Origin: JASHPR01 sp963833885
GTDB lineage: Bacteria > Actinomycetota > Actinomycetes > Streptosporangiales > Streptosporangiaceae
Assembly (NCBI GenBank): GCA_963833885.1
Contig: CAWHZU010000026.1
Span: 62,001 to 126,000, forward strand
Length of the DNA: 64,000 nucleotides
Direction of reading: 5' to 3'
Below are positions 52,753 through 60,504 of this stretch, in pieces. Position 1 is the stretch's first letter; every line of letters begins with the position of its first letter. A program made the position numbers and the translations under genes. Under the pieces are notes generated by a model that saw only the letters and a list, made by a program, of their open reading frames with translations, was not told the origin of the DNA and did no database searches.

Positions 52753-52795
52753 ATCTGATATCACAATGATAGATTTCTGATATCAGATTTGTCAA
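52753..52795 (-). promoter_or_regulatory. Strong promoter overlapped by twin AT-rich palindromes
   Basis: On the minus strand, TTGACA (52795-52790) and TATCAT (52771-52766) are 18 bp apart. The spacer contains the palindrome TCTGATATCAGA (52776-52787) and a second TGATATCAGA copy covers the start site (52763-52754). Such AT-rich repeats stand out in this genome and point to a dedicated repressor that is not encoded next door. Confidence 0.65.
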
Positions 52796-53023
52796 CCGGG
52801 ATGGCCCCTGCGACCGCAAGATCACGCCGAACGGGCCGATGTGACTGCAAGCCGGTCTAGGTCCCAGCAGCAGGACAGGCACAACGGGCCGACGGCGCCA
52901 GAACTCCAGATCAGCGCCTGGTCAGAAGTTCGCTGGCGGCGATCGAGACTGCAGCAGCTCGACCTGATCGACTGACCGAACGTGGCACCTCAGCAAGGCA
53001 TGCGTCAGGACAGGGTGCCAGCC
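52796..53023. other. Intergenic DNA between the membrane protein and the endonuclease gene
   Basis: I see no gene, hairpin or clear repeat here. It receives the 3' end of the LAGLIDADG endonuclease transcript on the minus strand. Its composition rises back towards the genome norm going left, which helps to place one boundary of the foreign segment. Confidence 0.3.
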
Positions 53024-53842
53024 TCATGCCGACTTCGGAAGATCCTTAGGCGCAGGCCATGGGGGCCTGCGCGGGATGCCAGCCTTACGCATCCGGCGCA
53101 GGATGGTTACGTTCGAGACCCCATAATGACGGCCAAGCTCGACAAGCGTTGCACCAGCCTCATATCGCCGACGCAACTCGTCCGCATCGTTCGCGGCCTG
53201 GATCCGCCTAGCGCGCACAGACTCAATGATCGGACTGGCTGCTGCTGCCTTTCGGTCAAGTGCCGTAGTCGCGTTCCTATAGAGTTCGTCGATTATCAGT
53301 TCTGCAAGATAGCCCGCAGTGCTTAATTCGTGGATGCTCTTGTGAGGGCTAACGGTCATTCGGCCGGACAGGTTGCGCTCTCTTAGGAACCGGAGAAATG
53401 CCTCAAGTAGCCTTTGGGAGCCCACCAGGCTAATACCGGAATAGCCTGTCTTCAGGATAAATATTGAGCCGTCGCCATCCACCACGCCACGCCAGAAGTG
53501 ACGCGATGTAGTAAGCTCAGGAGCGATCGGGCCTTCATAACGGCCCATCTCGAGAAGGCGCCCCGCCAGGCGTCGTGAACTTACTGCAAAACAAACCGAG
53601 GGCCTCGACCGGTATCCACCGAAGTTACCCGGCGGGCTCGTAGCAATGGCATGCGTAGAGCCGAGGAATTGACGGAAGCTCTCAACGTGGCCTCTGTCGA
53701 TCTCAGATAGCCTGAGCTGAATTGTTAGGCCCCCGTTCTTCTTATGGAAAACAGAACCATCCGCGAACAGGAACCCAATCCAGTAAGCCGCATCGTCAGT
53801 GACGAGGTCGAATGCCTCATGATTCACTAAACGCTTGATCAT
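53024..53842 (-). CDS. Free-standing LAGLIDADG homing endonuclease with HTH tail, coupled to dnaB
   Basis: The ATG (53842-53840) overlaps the dnaB stop (ATGA). The 272-residue product has two LAGLIDADG helices: YWIGFLFADGS (residues 20-30, Asp28) and FWRGVVDGDGS (116-126, Asp124); both catalytic aspartates are intact, so a monomeric double-motif nuclease is expected. YRSRPSVCFAVSSRRLAGRL lies between them. Residues 222-258 form a resolvase-like helix-turn-helix (RRRYEAGATLVELGRHYGVS, NVTILRRMRKAGI), often found in HNH or LAGLIDADG nucleases. G+C is near 50%, far below the window average, so it is a recent arrival. Confidence 0.9.
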   Translation of the reverse strand: MIKRLVNHEAFDLVTDDAAYWIGFLFADGSVFHKKNGGLTIQLRLSEIDRGHVESFRQFLGSTHAIATSPPGNFGGYRSRPSVCFAVSSRRLAGRLLEMGRYEGPIAPELTTSRHFWRGVVDGDGSIFILKTGYSGISLVGSQRLLEAFLRFLRERNLSGRMTVSPHKSIHELSTAGYLAELIIDELYRNATTALDRKAAAASPIIESVRARRIQAANDADELRRRYEAGATLVELGRHYGVSNVTILRRMRKAGIPRRPPWPAPKDLPKSA

Positions 53843-56176
53843 ATTCTGGCCATGTCGCTGAATCGGCTGTAATGGCCTTGGAATGCCACTGTTACCGTGG
53901 CCGTTGGTCCATTGCGATGTTTGGCCACGATCAAGTCGGCCTCTCCCGCCCGCGGCGACTCGCGCTCATACGCATCTTCTCGGTGCAAAAGTAGGACAAC
54001 ATCCGCATCTTGCTCTATCGAGCCTGATTCACGCAAATCGGCCAAAAGCGGACGTTTGTCAGTTCGCTGCTCGGGGCCGCGGTTGAGCTGGGCGACGGCT
54101 ACGACGGGGACGTCGAGCTCCTTGGCGAGTAGCTTCAGTTGGCGCGACATGTCGGAGACTTCCTGCTGCCGGTTCTCCACCCGCTTCGGGGAGCTCATCA
54201 GCTGCAGGTAGTCGATGATCACCAAGCGCAGGTCGTGTCGCTGCTTGAGTCGCCGGCACTTCGCCCTGATCTCCATCATCGACATGTTCGGCGAGTCGTC
54301 GATGAACAGCGGGGCGTCCACGACCTCGCTCATCCGCCGGGCCAGCCTGGTCCAGTCGTCTTCGCTCATCTGGCCGGTCCGCATGGAGTGCAGCGGGACC
54401 CGCGCCTCGGCAGAGAGCAGCCGCATCGTGATCTCGTTGCGGCTCATTTCCAGGCTGAAGATCACCGCGGTCTGGCCCGCCTTGACCGAGGCCGCCCTGG
54501 CCAGGTCGAGGGCCAGCGTCGAGTTGTGGGTCGGGATCATGCCGTCGCCCGCGAGGTACAGGTGATCCGGGCTGTCCACCTGCACGCAGCGCACCGGGCG
54601 CGATGACACCCGGCGAACGCCGACGATGTAGCGCCAGCGGGCCATCTGCGGGTCGTGGAGCAGCCGCTCCTTATGCAGGCGCTGCTTGCGGCTCAGCAGG
54701 AACACCTGGTCATCGGTCAGGAACCGGACCAGGTAGCGGGGCGCACGACGCGTCACCACGCGGTGCCTTCCTGTTGGGCATCGAACAGCGGTAGCCGAGG
54801 CTGAGAACCAGCTCCCTGACGTCGCACGCCAGATCGCGGCTCGTGACGGCCAGGTGGATGGCCCCATTGCCGGCCACGGTCCCGCCGATATCGAGGATGC
54901 CGGCCAGCAGGGCTCGTCGCTGCGCCTCGCTGCCGCGCAGGTAGGTCATCGGGATGCGCTTTTCCTCGCCGCCGGGCAGCAGCGCCGGGATCGCCGCGAA
55001 GTCGGCAGGCGCCGCCCGCATGCCGATCTCGGGGTCCGCAATAGCCAGGCCCGCGGCCGCTGTGTACGGACCGCCCAGCCAGACGCCCAGGGTGTACGGC
55101 ACAGCTGGCAGGTCGGCTTCGGGCAGATCGAACGACGCGCACGCGGGCACGGCGTGGCTCCGCCGACCATCCTCGGACCGCCGGTCAACCGTTGCCGCGA
55201 CCTGCTCCGTGGTCAGCACCGTCCCGGTCCCTGCGGCGGAACTGGTGCCAGGTCCCTCGCCCTCGCTACCCGCATGCTGGCCGAGGGAGGGGCGGTCCCA
55301 GGTGAGCCACTGATGCTGGCCGTCGGCGACGATCACCTCGCCGGTGGAGAACGTCACCTCGTAACACGGCCGCCGGTGCATGACCTCGGTGGCCGCGACG
55401 ACGCTCACCGGCCGTCCGTCTGCGCCGACGAGCTGATCGCCGACGGCCACCTGGCCCATCGTGGTCCAGCCGGTCGGCGTCGGCAGCGGTGTATCAAGAG
55501 CCAGTGCCTTCCCGAGGGCGGGTCTGGCAGCTATGACGATCATCTGGCCCGGGTGCAGTCCGTTGGTCAGCGCGTCGAGGTCGGCGAACCCGGTGGGCAC
55601 GCCGGTCAGCCCGCCGCCGCGGCTGCCGATCGCCTCGATCTCGTCGAGCGCGCCCGGCATGATCTCGGCCAGCGCCAGGTAGTCCTCGCTGACCCGCCGG
55701 GCGGTCACGCTGTAGACCTCGGCTTCGGCCCGGTCAACGATCTCGTCGGCATCCCCGTCGCCCGAGTAGCCGAGCTGGACGATGCGGGTGCCCGCCTCCA
55801 CCAGCCGACGCAGGATCGCACGCTCGCGCACGATGCGGGCGTAATAGCCGGCGTTCGCCGCGGTGGGCACGGAGGCGATGAGCGTGTGCAGGTACGGGGC
55901 GCCGCCCACCCGGGTGATCTCGCCGCGCTTGGTCAGCTCGTTCGCGACCGTCACCGCGTCGGCCGGCTCGCCCCGGCTGTACAGGTCGAGGATGACCTCG
56001 TGCACGAGCTGGTGCGCAGGCCGGTAGTGATCGCCGGGGTGGATCACCTCGAGCACGTCGGAGATCGCGTCCTTGGACATCAGCATGCCGCCAAGAACGC
56101 ACTGCTCCGCGGCGAGATCGTGCGGTGGTGTCCGCTCGAACTCCTCGCCGCGCGGGGCGATCTCCGCCACACTCAC
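53839..56176 (-). CDS. dnaB: Replicative DNA helicase DnaB, intein-containing, with a +1 frameshift in the intein
   Basis: The GTG at 56176 sits 6 nt after GGGGGAGGTGG. The DnaB N-domain (RTPPHDLAAEQCVLGGMLMS) and linker precede the RecA-like core, split inside Walker A (IAARPALGK, then the intein, then STLALDLARA). Downstream are IFSLEMSRNEITMRLLSAEA, Walker B LRLVIIDYLQLM, LNRGPEQRTDKRPLLADLRE and the end QGHYSRFSDMA. The N-terminal frame runs on to 54710 while the C-terminal frame is shifted; one extra base lies at about 54735-54765, within the intein. Without it the precursor has 778 residues and the spliced helicase about 450. Neighbours rplI-rpsR-ssb-rpsF are the usual ones. Confidence 0.93.
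54523..55507 (-). mobile_element. Class 3-like intein in DnaB (Walker A site), degenerate endonuclease domain
   Basis: The intein begins with Ala (GCA at 55507; ALALDTPLPTPTGWTTMG) and ends MIPTHN before Ser (54523), about 328 residues. Ala1 cannot start splicing by the class 1 route. Instead the class 3 set is present: Trp in GQHQW (block B), Cys in VRCVQVDSPDHLYLAG (block F) and Thr in PTHN (block G). The endonuclease motifs are damaged: LGVWLGGP replaces LGVWLGDG and LLAGILDIGG replaces LLAGLLDTDG, so both catalytic Asp are lost. A one-base insertion interrupts the frame after the second motif. Confidence 0.88.
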
Positions 56177-56741
56177 AGGTGCCACCTCCCCCATTTCGGT
56201 AGGCATTCCCGCGGCTGCCCGCGCGGGCCATTCATAGCCGTTGTATCTGACGGCTCCGACAGTCTGGCGCCAGCGCTGGTGGACGTCCAGCGATGCTGTG
56301 CACAGGCCTGTGGATAGCCTGTGCAGACACGCCGCCGCCGCTGTGCGCAGCATGGGGATGGCGCTGTGGATATAGCAGTTCAGTTCACCGCGAGAACGCG
56401 TCTGCCTGCGGTTATGCCGTCCACGGGTTGTGCGCAGGAAAAACTTTTGGCCCGGGAGGTCGTCCACAATGGTCGGAAGTTATCCACATTAGGAATTTCA
56501 CGTACGACGTTACATGCGCAGTCCTCCGCAGCCGGTCTGAGCGCAGCCCCGGCCAGCCCGCGCAGCACTCATCGATGTACCAACGGGCTTCATCTATGCG
56601 GCATCCGTACATCGATAGCTTGGGATCTCCGCGCTCGGGTCAGCAGGGCCCCAGCCGGGGCCGGCGGCGGCTCGGCGTGGGCTCTGGGGGGATGCGCGCG
56701 TTTGCAGGGCGGGCACTCGCCCGCTTCTCTAGCATTCGAGC
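56177..56741. promoter_or_regulatory. 565-bp dnaB upstream region with a cluster of DnaA-box-like 9-mers
   Basis: No gene is supported. Four DnaA-box-like sequences lie within 180 bp: TGTGGATAG (56309-56317), TGTGGATAT (56365-56373), TCGTCCACA (56460-56468) and the perfect TTATCCACA (56480-56488). A palindrome CTGTGCACAG precedes them (56296-56305). DnaA may therefore regulate dnaB, or the cluster may titrate DnaA near the origin. Confidence 0.55.
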
Positions 56742-57044
56742 ATGTGTTCGACGAACGGGGGACAGCTCGGCCGGATCTGCCGGGCTATCGACGAGCTTGC
56801 TGGCTGCTCGGCCAGCTCAGATGATGCGGCAACCGGGGGACCGGCTCCCGCTGCTAGCGAGGGCGACACTGGTCAGGCGGGAGCCGCGTGCCGGACCGGA
56901 GCGGCAGACCGAACCGGGCCGACGCCCCACGCCGGACGGGACGACGGTGACATCGCCCGGCTGGCCGCGATCTGGGAAATGGTCGCCGACGCCGATCCCG
57001 AACTCGCGAAGCGCTTGCCCGGCTACCTATCCGCTGCCGAATAA
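56742..57044 (+). CDS. Small conserved-looking protein
   Basis: The 100-residue frame from ATG 56742 has a Cys-containing start (GRICRAIDELAG), a low-complexity Ala/Gly/Asp/Thr middle and a structured end (DIARLAAIWEMVADADPELA, KRLPGYLSAAE). The two ends resemble a small actinobacterial family, but I cannot name it. It lies on the opposite strand to dnaB, in line with DUF445. Confidence 0.5.
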   Translation: MCSTNGGQLGRICRAIDELAGCSASSDDAATGGPAPAASEGDTGQAGAACRTGAADRTGPTPHAGRDDGDIARLAAIWEMVADADPELAKRLPGYLSAAE

Positions 57045-57077
57045 CCGCCTTCGGGCGACGCTGCGCCCGCCGACCGC

Positions 57078-57176
57078 GCCCGCGAGAAGGCCGCATGTCG
57101 GGTGATCACGCCCCGCGAGAAGGCCGGGTCTCGGGTGATCACGCCCCGCGAGAAGGCCGGGTTACGGGTGATCACG
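57078..57176 (+). repeat. Three 33-bp tandem repeats before DUF445
   Basis: Units start at 57078, 57111 and 57144 and share CGCGAGAAGGCCG and CGGGTGATCACG, each with the palindrome TGATCA. There are no spacers, so this is not a CRISPR. The unit is a multiple of three and stays open in the DUF445 frame, but probably lies before the real start. Confidence 0.85.
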
Positions 57177-57199
57177 CAGATCCTGCGAGACTGGGGCTA

Positions 57200-58486
57200 A
57201 TGGAACCTGCCGCGACGACGTCGGCTGCACCGGTGGCCGCGATCGAACGTGAGTCGCCGGAACTGCGAGCAAGCCGCCTGGCCGCCGCACGTCGGCGCGC
57301 CACCGCTCTTCTCGCGGCGGCCACCGTCGTGTTCGTGGCCGTGACCGTGGCCGGCGTCCACGGGACTGCGCTTGGCTACGTGCAGGCCGGAGCCGAGGCG
57401 GCCATGGTCGGAGGCGTCGCGGACTGGTTCGCGGTCACGGCCCTCTTCCGCCGCCCCCTGGGCCTGCCGATACCGCACACCGCGCTGATCGTCGAGCGCA
57501 AGGACCAGTTCGCCGCCACTCTCGGCCAATTCGTCCAGGAGAACTTCCTCAACGCCGATGTCGTCAGCGAGCGGATCCGCTCGGCTGGGCTTGTTCCTCG
57601 CCTGGCTGCCTGGCTGGCCGACGAGTCCAACGCCGCCGTCTTCGCTGGTCACGCCGCTGATCTGGTGGTCACGGTGGCCGAGACGCTGCGGGATGAGGAT
57701 GTCCAGCGGATGCTCACCGACGAGCTGACCCGGGTGGTCGACGCGGTGGAAGTGGCCCCGCTGGCCGGGAAGGCACTGCGGGTCGTCATCGCGGAAGGGC
57801 ATCACACCGGGCTGTTCAACGCGATCGTGTCCGGTGCCGATCGCTACCTCGGCGAGCATTACACAGAGGTTCGCGAGCTGTTCGAGGGTGAAGCCCCCCG
57901 ATGGGTGCCCGATGCGGTTTACCGGCGGGTATTCGACCGCCTGTATACCCGTCTGCGCCTTCGGCTGGTGGCCATGGCAGCCAATCCCAACGACGAGACC
58001 CGGCGTCAGTTCGAGGGGTGGCTTGCCGGGCTCCCTGACCGCCTAGAGACGTCGCCCGAGCTGCGTGAGCGAGGCGAGCGCATCAAGCGCGACGTCCTGG
58101 GCAGCGCCGAGCTCCGGGACTGGTCCTCGTCGCTGTGGAAGCACGCCAAGGACACGCTCCGGGCTCAGGCAGTCGATCCCGAGTCCGAGCTGCGCCGCCA
58201 GCTGGCCACCGCGCTGGTGGCAGCCAGGCGCCTCGAATCAGACCGCCGGTTCTCCGACGGCGTGCTGCGCATGCTCGACTCCGGAGCCAGGGCGCTTACC
58301 GACCGGTTTCACGACGAACTCGCCGGACTGGTCACGGGAACCATCCAGCGATGGGACGCGGAACAGACGTCAAGCCAGCTGGAACTGCTCCTCGGCCGTG
58401 ATCTGCAGTTCATCCGCATCAACGGCACCGTGGTGGGCGCCAGCGTGGGCCTGGCGCTGCACGCCATCAGCCTGGCCCTGGCCTAA
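57200..58486 (+). CDS. DUF445-domain membrane-associated protein
   Basis: The ATG at 57200 gives 428 residues. A membrane helix (about residues 35-55) leads to the DUF445 hallmark AGAEAAMVGGVADWFAVTAL, FRRPLGLPIPHTALIVERKD and LGQFVQENFLNADVV. A long helical region follows and a final hydrophobic segment (VVGASVGLALHAISLAL) anchors the C-terminus. Related proteins (YheB/YtxB types) may organise or tether at the membrane; the role is unknown. The stop overlaps the convergent rplI stop. Confidence 0.88.
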   Translation: MEPAATTSAAPVAAIERESPELRASRLAAARRRATALLAAATVVFVAVTVAGVHGTALGYVQAGAEAAMVGGVADWFAVTALFRRPLGLPIPHTALIVERKDQFAATLGQFVQENFLNADVVSERIRSAGLVPRLAAWLADESNAAVFAGHAADLVVTVAETLRDEDVQRMLTDELTRVVDAVEVAPLAGKALRVVIAEGHHTGLFNAIVSGADRYLGEHYTEVRELFEGEAPRWVPDAVYRRVFDRLYTRLRLRLVAMAANPNDETRRQFEGWLAGLPDRLETSPELRERGERIKRDVLGSAELRDWSSSLWKHAKDTLRAQAVDPESELRRQLATALVAARRLESDRRFSDGVLRMLDSGARALTDRFHDELAGLVTGTIQRWDAEQTSSQLELLLGRDLQFIRINGTVVGASVGLALHAISLALA

Positions 58487-58944
58487 GCGCCGACGACCTC
58501 CACGTCCATGGTGGCGGTCACCTCGGGGTGCAGCTTGACCGTCACCTGGTGCGCGCCGACGGTCTTGATCGGGTTCTTGATCTCGATCCGGCGGCGGTCC
58601 AGCTCGGGGCCGCCCGCGGCCTTGACCGCGGCCGCGATGTCGGAGGGCGACACGGAGCCGAACAGCCTGCCGCCGCCGCCAGCGCGGGTCTGCAGGCGCA
58701 CCTGCAGCGACGCGAGCCGCTCGGCGGCGGCCCGCGCGTCGTCAAGTCCCCTGATCTCCCTGGCGGACCGGGCGCGCTTGATCAGCTCGATCTGCTTCTC
58801 CGCGCCGCGGGTCCAGCGCATGGCGAGCCTGCGCGGCACCAGGTAGTTGCGGCCGTAGCCGCCCGCTACCTCGACCACGTCGCCGGGGCCGCCCAGGCCG
58901 GTGACCTCCTGGGTCAGGATGAGCTTCATCGGCGTACCGCTCAT
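58483..58944 (-). CDS. rplI: 50S ribosomal protein L9
   Basis: The frame has the L9 start MKLILTQEVTGLGGPGDVVE, the VAGGYGRNYLVPRRLAMRWT rRNA-binding region, a long connecting helix and the C-terminal domain with LFGSVSPSDIAAAVKAAG and VTVKLHPEVTATMDVEVV. The ATG at 58944, 9 nt after AGGGAGG, adds MSGTP before the usual start at 58929; the ribosome-site spacing favours 58944. It is the last gene of rpsF-ssb-rpsR-rplI. Confidence 0.95.
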   Translation of the reverse strand: MSGTPMKLILTQEVTGLGGPGDVVEVAGGYGRNYLVPRRLAMRWTRGAEKQIELIKRARSAREIRGLDDARAAAERLASLQVRLQTRAGGGGRLFGSVSPSDIAAAVKAAGGPELDRRRIEIKNPIKTVGAHQVTVKLHPEVTATMDVEVVGA

Positions 58945-58965
58945 CGGTGCAAGCCTCCCTCGGCC

Positions 58966-59202
58966 TTATCGGGCCGTGCTCGTGTACGGCAGCAGCGCCA
59001 TCTCGCGCGCGTTCTTGATCGCCGTGGCGACATCGCGCTGGTGCTGCGTGCAGTTGCCGGAAACCCGACGTGCCCGGATCTTGCCGCGGTCAGAGATGAA
59101 CTTCCGCAGCAGCCCCGTGTCCTTGTAGTCCACGTGGGCGATCTTCTCCTGGCAGAACAGGCAGACTTTCTTTTTGGGCTTGCGAATAGGTGGCTTGGCC
59201 AT
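58966..59202 (-). CDS. rpsR: 30S ribosomal protein S18
   Basis: The 78-residue protein is S18: KPPIRKPKKKVCLFCQEKIA, HVDYKDTGLLRKFISDRGKI, RARRVSGNCTQHQRDVATAI. The CxxC pair and later Cys indicate the zinc-binding (C+) form, which actinobacteria often duplicate with a zinc-independent copy elsewhere. S18 pairs with S6 on the 30S platform. It sits between ssb and rplI. Confidence 0.97.
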   Translation of the reverse strand: MAKPPIRKPKKKVCLFCQEKIAHVDYKDTGLLRKFISDRGKIRARRVSGNCTQHQRDVATAIKNAREMALLPYTSTAR

Positions 59203-59219
59203 CGTGGTGCTCCTCAGAG

Positions 59220-59288
59220 CCCCGCCAAGGCGGGGATGGTCGCCCCCGCCAGCGGCGGGGATGGTCTGGCCCCCGCCCGAGGGCGGGG
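59220..59288. repeat. Three tandem GC hairpins between ssb and rpsR
   Basis: CCCCGCC/GGCGGGG arms recur at 59220-59235, 59244-59260 and 59271-59288 with 2-3 nt loops (AA, AGC, GA), and each unit is followed by ATGGT. They fill most of the 103-bp ssb-rpsR gap. They could attenuate or stabilise the operon mRNA and resemble REP-like palindromic units. Confidence 0.8.
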
Positions 59289-59305
59289 ATGGTTAGTGAA
59301 ACTCG

Positions 59306-59836
59306 TCAGAACGGGGGCTCGTCGGAGAACCCGTCGCCGCCGCCACTGCCGCCGGCATCGGATGATGCCCACGGGTCGTCGGCCGGGCGTCCGCCGCCTC
59401 CACCATACCCGGACTGGCCGCCGCCCCCGCCCCCGGACTGGCCGCCGCCGAAGCCGCCGCCGCCCGTGGACCGGGTCGACTTGGTGACCTTGGCCGATGC
59501 GTTGCGAAGCGACGGGCCGACCTCGTCGACCTCGATCTCGTAGACCGTGCGCTTCTCGCCTTCCTTGGTCTCGTACGACCGCTGCCGCAGCCTGCCCTGC
59601 ACGATGACCCGCATTCCGCGCTGCAGTGACTCGGCCACGTTCTCGGCCGCCTGCCGCCAGACATTGCACGACAGGAACAGGGAGTCGCCGTCCTTCCACT
59701 CGCCGCTCTGCCGGTCCTGCCAGCGCGGCGTGGAGGCGATCCTGAAGTTTGCCACGGCCTGGCCGGTCGGGGTGTAGCGGAGCTGGGGGTCGTCGACGAG
59801 GTTGCCGGCAATGGTTATCTGCGTGTCGCCTGCCAT
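59306..59836 (-). CDS. ssb: Single-stranded DNA-binding protein
   Basis: The 176-residue protein has an OB-fold (MAGDTQITIAGNLVDDPQLR, FRIASTPRW, FLSCNVWRQAAENVAESLQR, VIVQGRLRQRSYETKEGEKR), a Gly-rich flexible linker with repeated GGGG blocks and the acidic interaction tip DGFSDEPPF. This tip binds repair and replication partners. Genomic place between rpsF and rpsR is the standard one. Confidence 0.97.
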   Translation of the reverse strand: MAGDTQITIAGNLVDDPQLRYTPTGQAVANFRIASTPRWQDRQSGEWKDGDSLFLSCNVWRQAAENVAESLQRGMRVIVQGRLRQRSYETKEGEKRTVYEIEVDEVGPSLRNASAKVTKSTRSTGGGGFGGGQSGGGGGGQSGYGGGGGRPADDPWASSDAGGSGGGDGFSDEPPF

Positions 59837-59893
59837 CGGGATCCTCCCGGTCGTTCGGGTGGTGTCAGCCCGGGCCGTGCCCGGCTGACGCCG

Positions 59894-60184
59894 TCATCTG
59901 TGGTCTGGCCGGATGATCTTCGTTCGCAGGACCGCCTCGTTCAGGTTGAGCTGGCGGTCGAGTTCCTTGACGGTGTCCGGCTCTGCCGTCATGTCTATGA
60001 CGGTATAGATGCCCTCTGACTTTTTATCGATCTCGTACGACAGCCGGCGCTTGCCCCAGACATCTACCTTGTCCACGGTGCCGCCGGCGGTGGTCACGAC
60101 GTTGAGGAACTGTTCGAGCGACGGCTGGACGGTACGCTCCTCGAGCGCGGGGTCGAGAATCACCATCATCTCGTAGTTACGCAT
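59894..60184 (-). CDS. rpsF: 30S ribosomal protein S6
   Basis: From the ATG at 60184, with AGGAGG upstream, there are 96 residues: MRNYEMMVILDPALEERTVQ, WGKRRLSYEIDKKSEGIYTV and LNEAVLRTKIIRPD, all typical of S6. It is the first gene of the rpsF-ssb-rpsR-rplI operon. A longer frame from GTG 60220 lacks conservation. Confidence 0.96.
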   Translation of the reverse strand: MRNYEMMVILDPALEERTVQPSLEQFLNVVTTAGGTVDKVDVWGKRRLSYEIDKKSEGIYTVIDMTAEPDTVKELDRQLNLNEAVLRTKIIRPDHR

Positions 60185-60504
60185 GCGCTTACCCTGCCTC
60201 CTCTGGACTGACGCGGTCACGGTCTCTCCGTGACAGGAGGGCGCCGCGCGCCACCAGCGGTGGCCCAGCGCGGCCGAGCCAGCTTACCAGCAGGCAACGC
60301 CGGTTCTGCCGGGGTTGCCGTGGCACACCGACCTGAGACGCCGCACTCGGTGACCACCCCGGCGAGAAATCGGAACGCGGCGCAGCGCCGGAATCGCCGT
60401 CCGCTAGGCTGATCGCCGTCATTCCGCGGCGTTGTGATTCCGCTTCGCCCGGTGCGGGAACAAAATGAAGTCGACAAGACCCGAGCCGTCAGGGGGTCAG
60501 CGCC
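60185..60504 (-). promoter_or_regulatory. rpsF leader region with two stable hairpins
   Basis: The 320-bp gap holds no gene. Two hairpins are present in the rpsF leader: GTCACGG-TCTCT-CCGTGAC (60216-60234) and GCCACC-AGC-GGTGGC (60250-60264). Many bacteria autoregulate this operon through S6:S18 binding to a leader RNA; the second hairpin might be that element, but I cannot confirm the bulged CCG. The right half should carry the promoter of the small membrane-protein gene at 60505. Confidence 0.4.

Noticed and set aside
54735..54770. Programmed ribosomal frameshift in the dnaB intein
   Set aside because: No slippery sequence or downstream structure could be identified, and two other genes show the same +1 type of lesion, so an insertion error is simpler.
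57078..57176. Possible CRISPR array because of 33-bp repeats
   Set aside because: The units are contiguous with no spacers and no cas genes are present.
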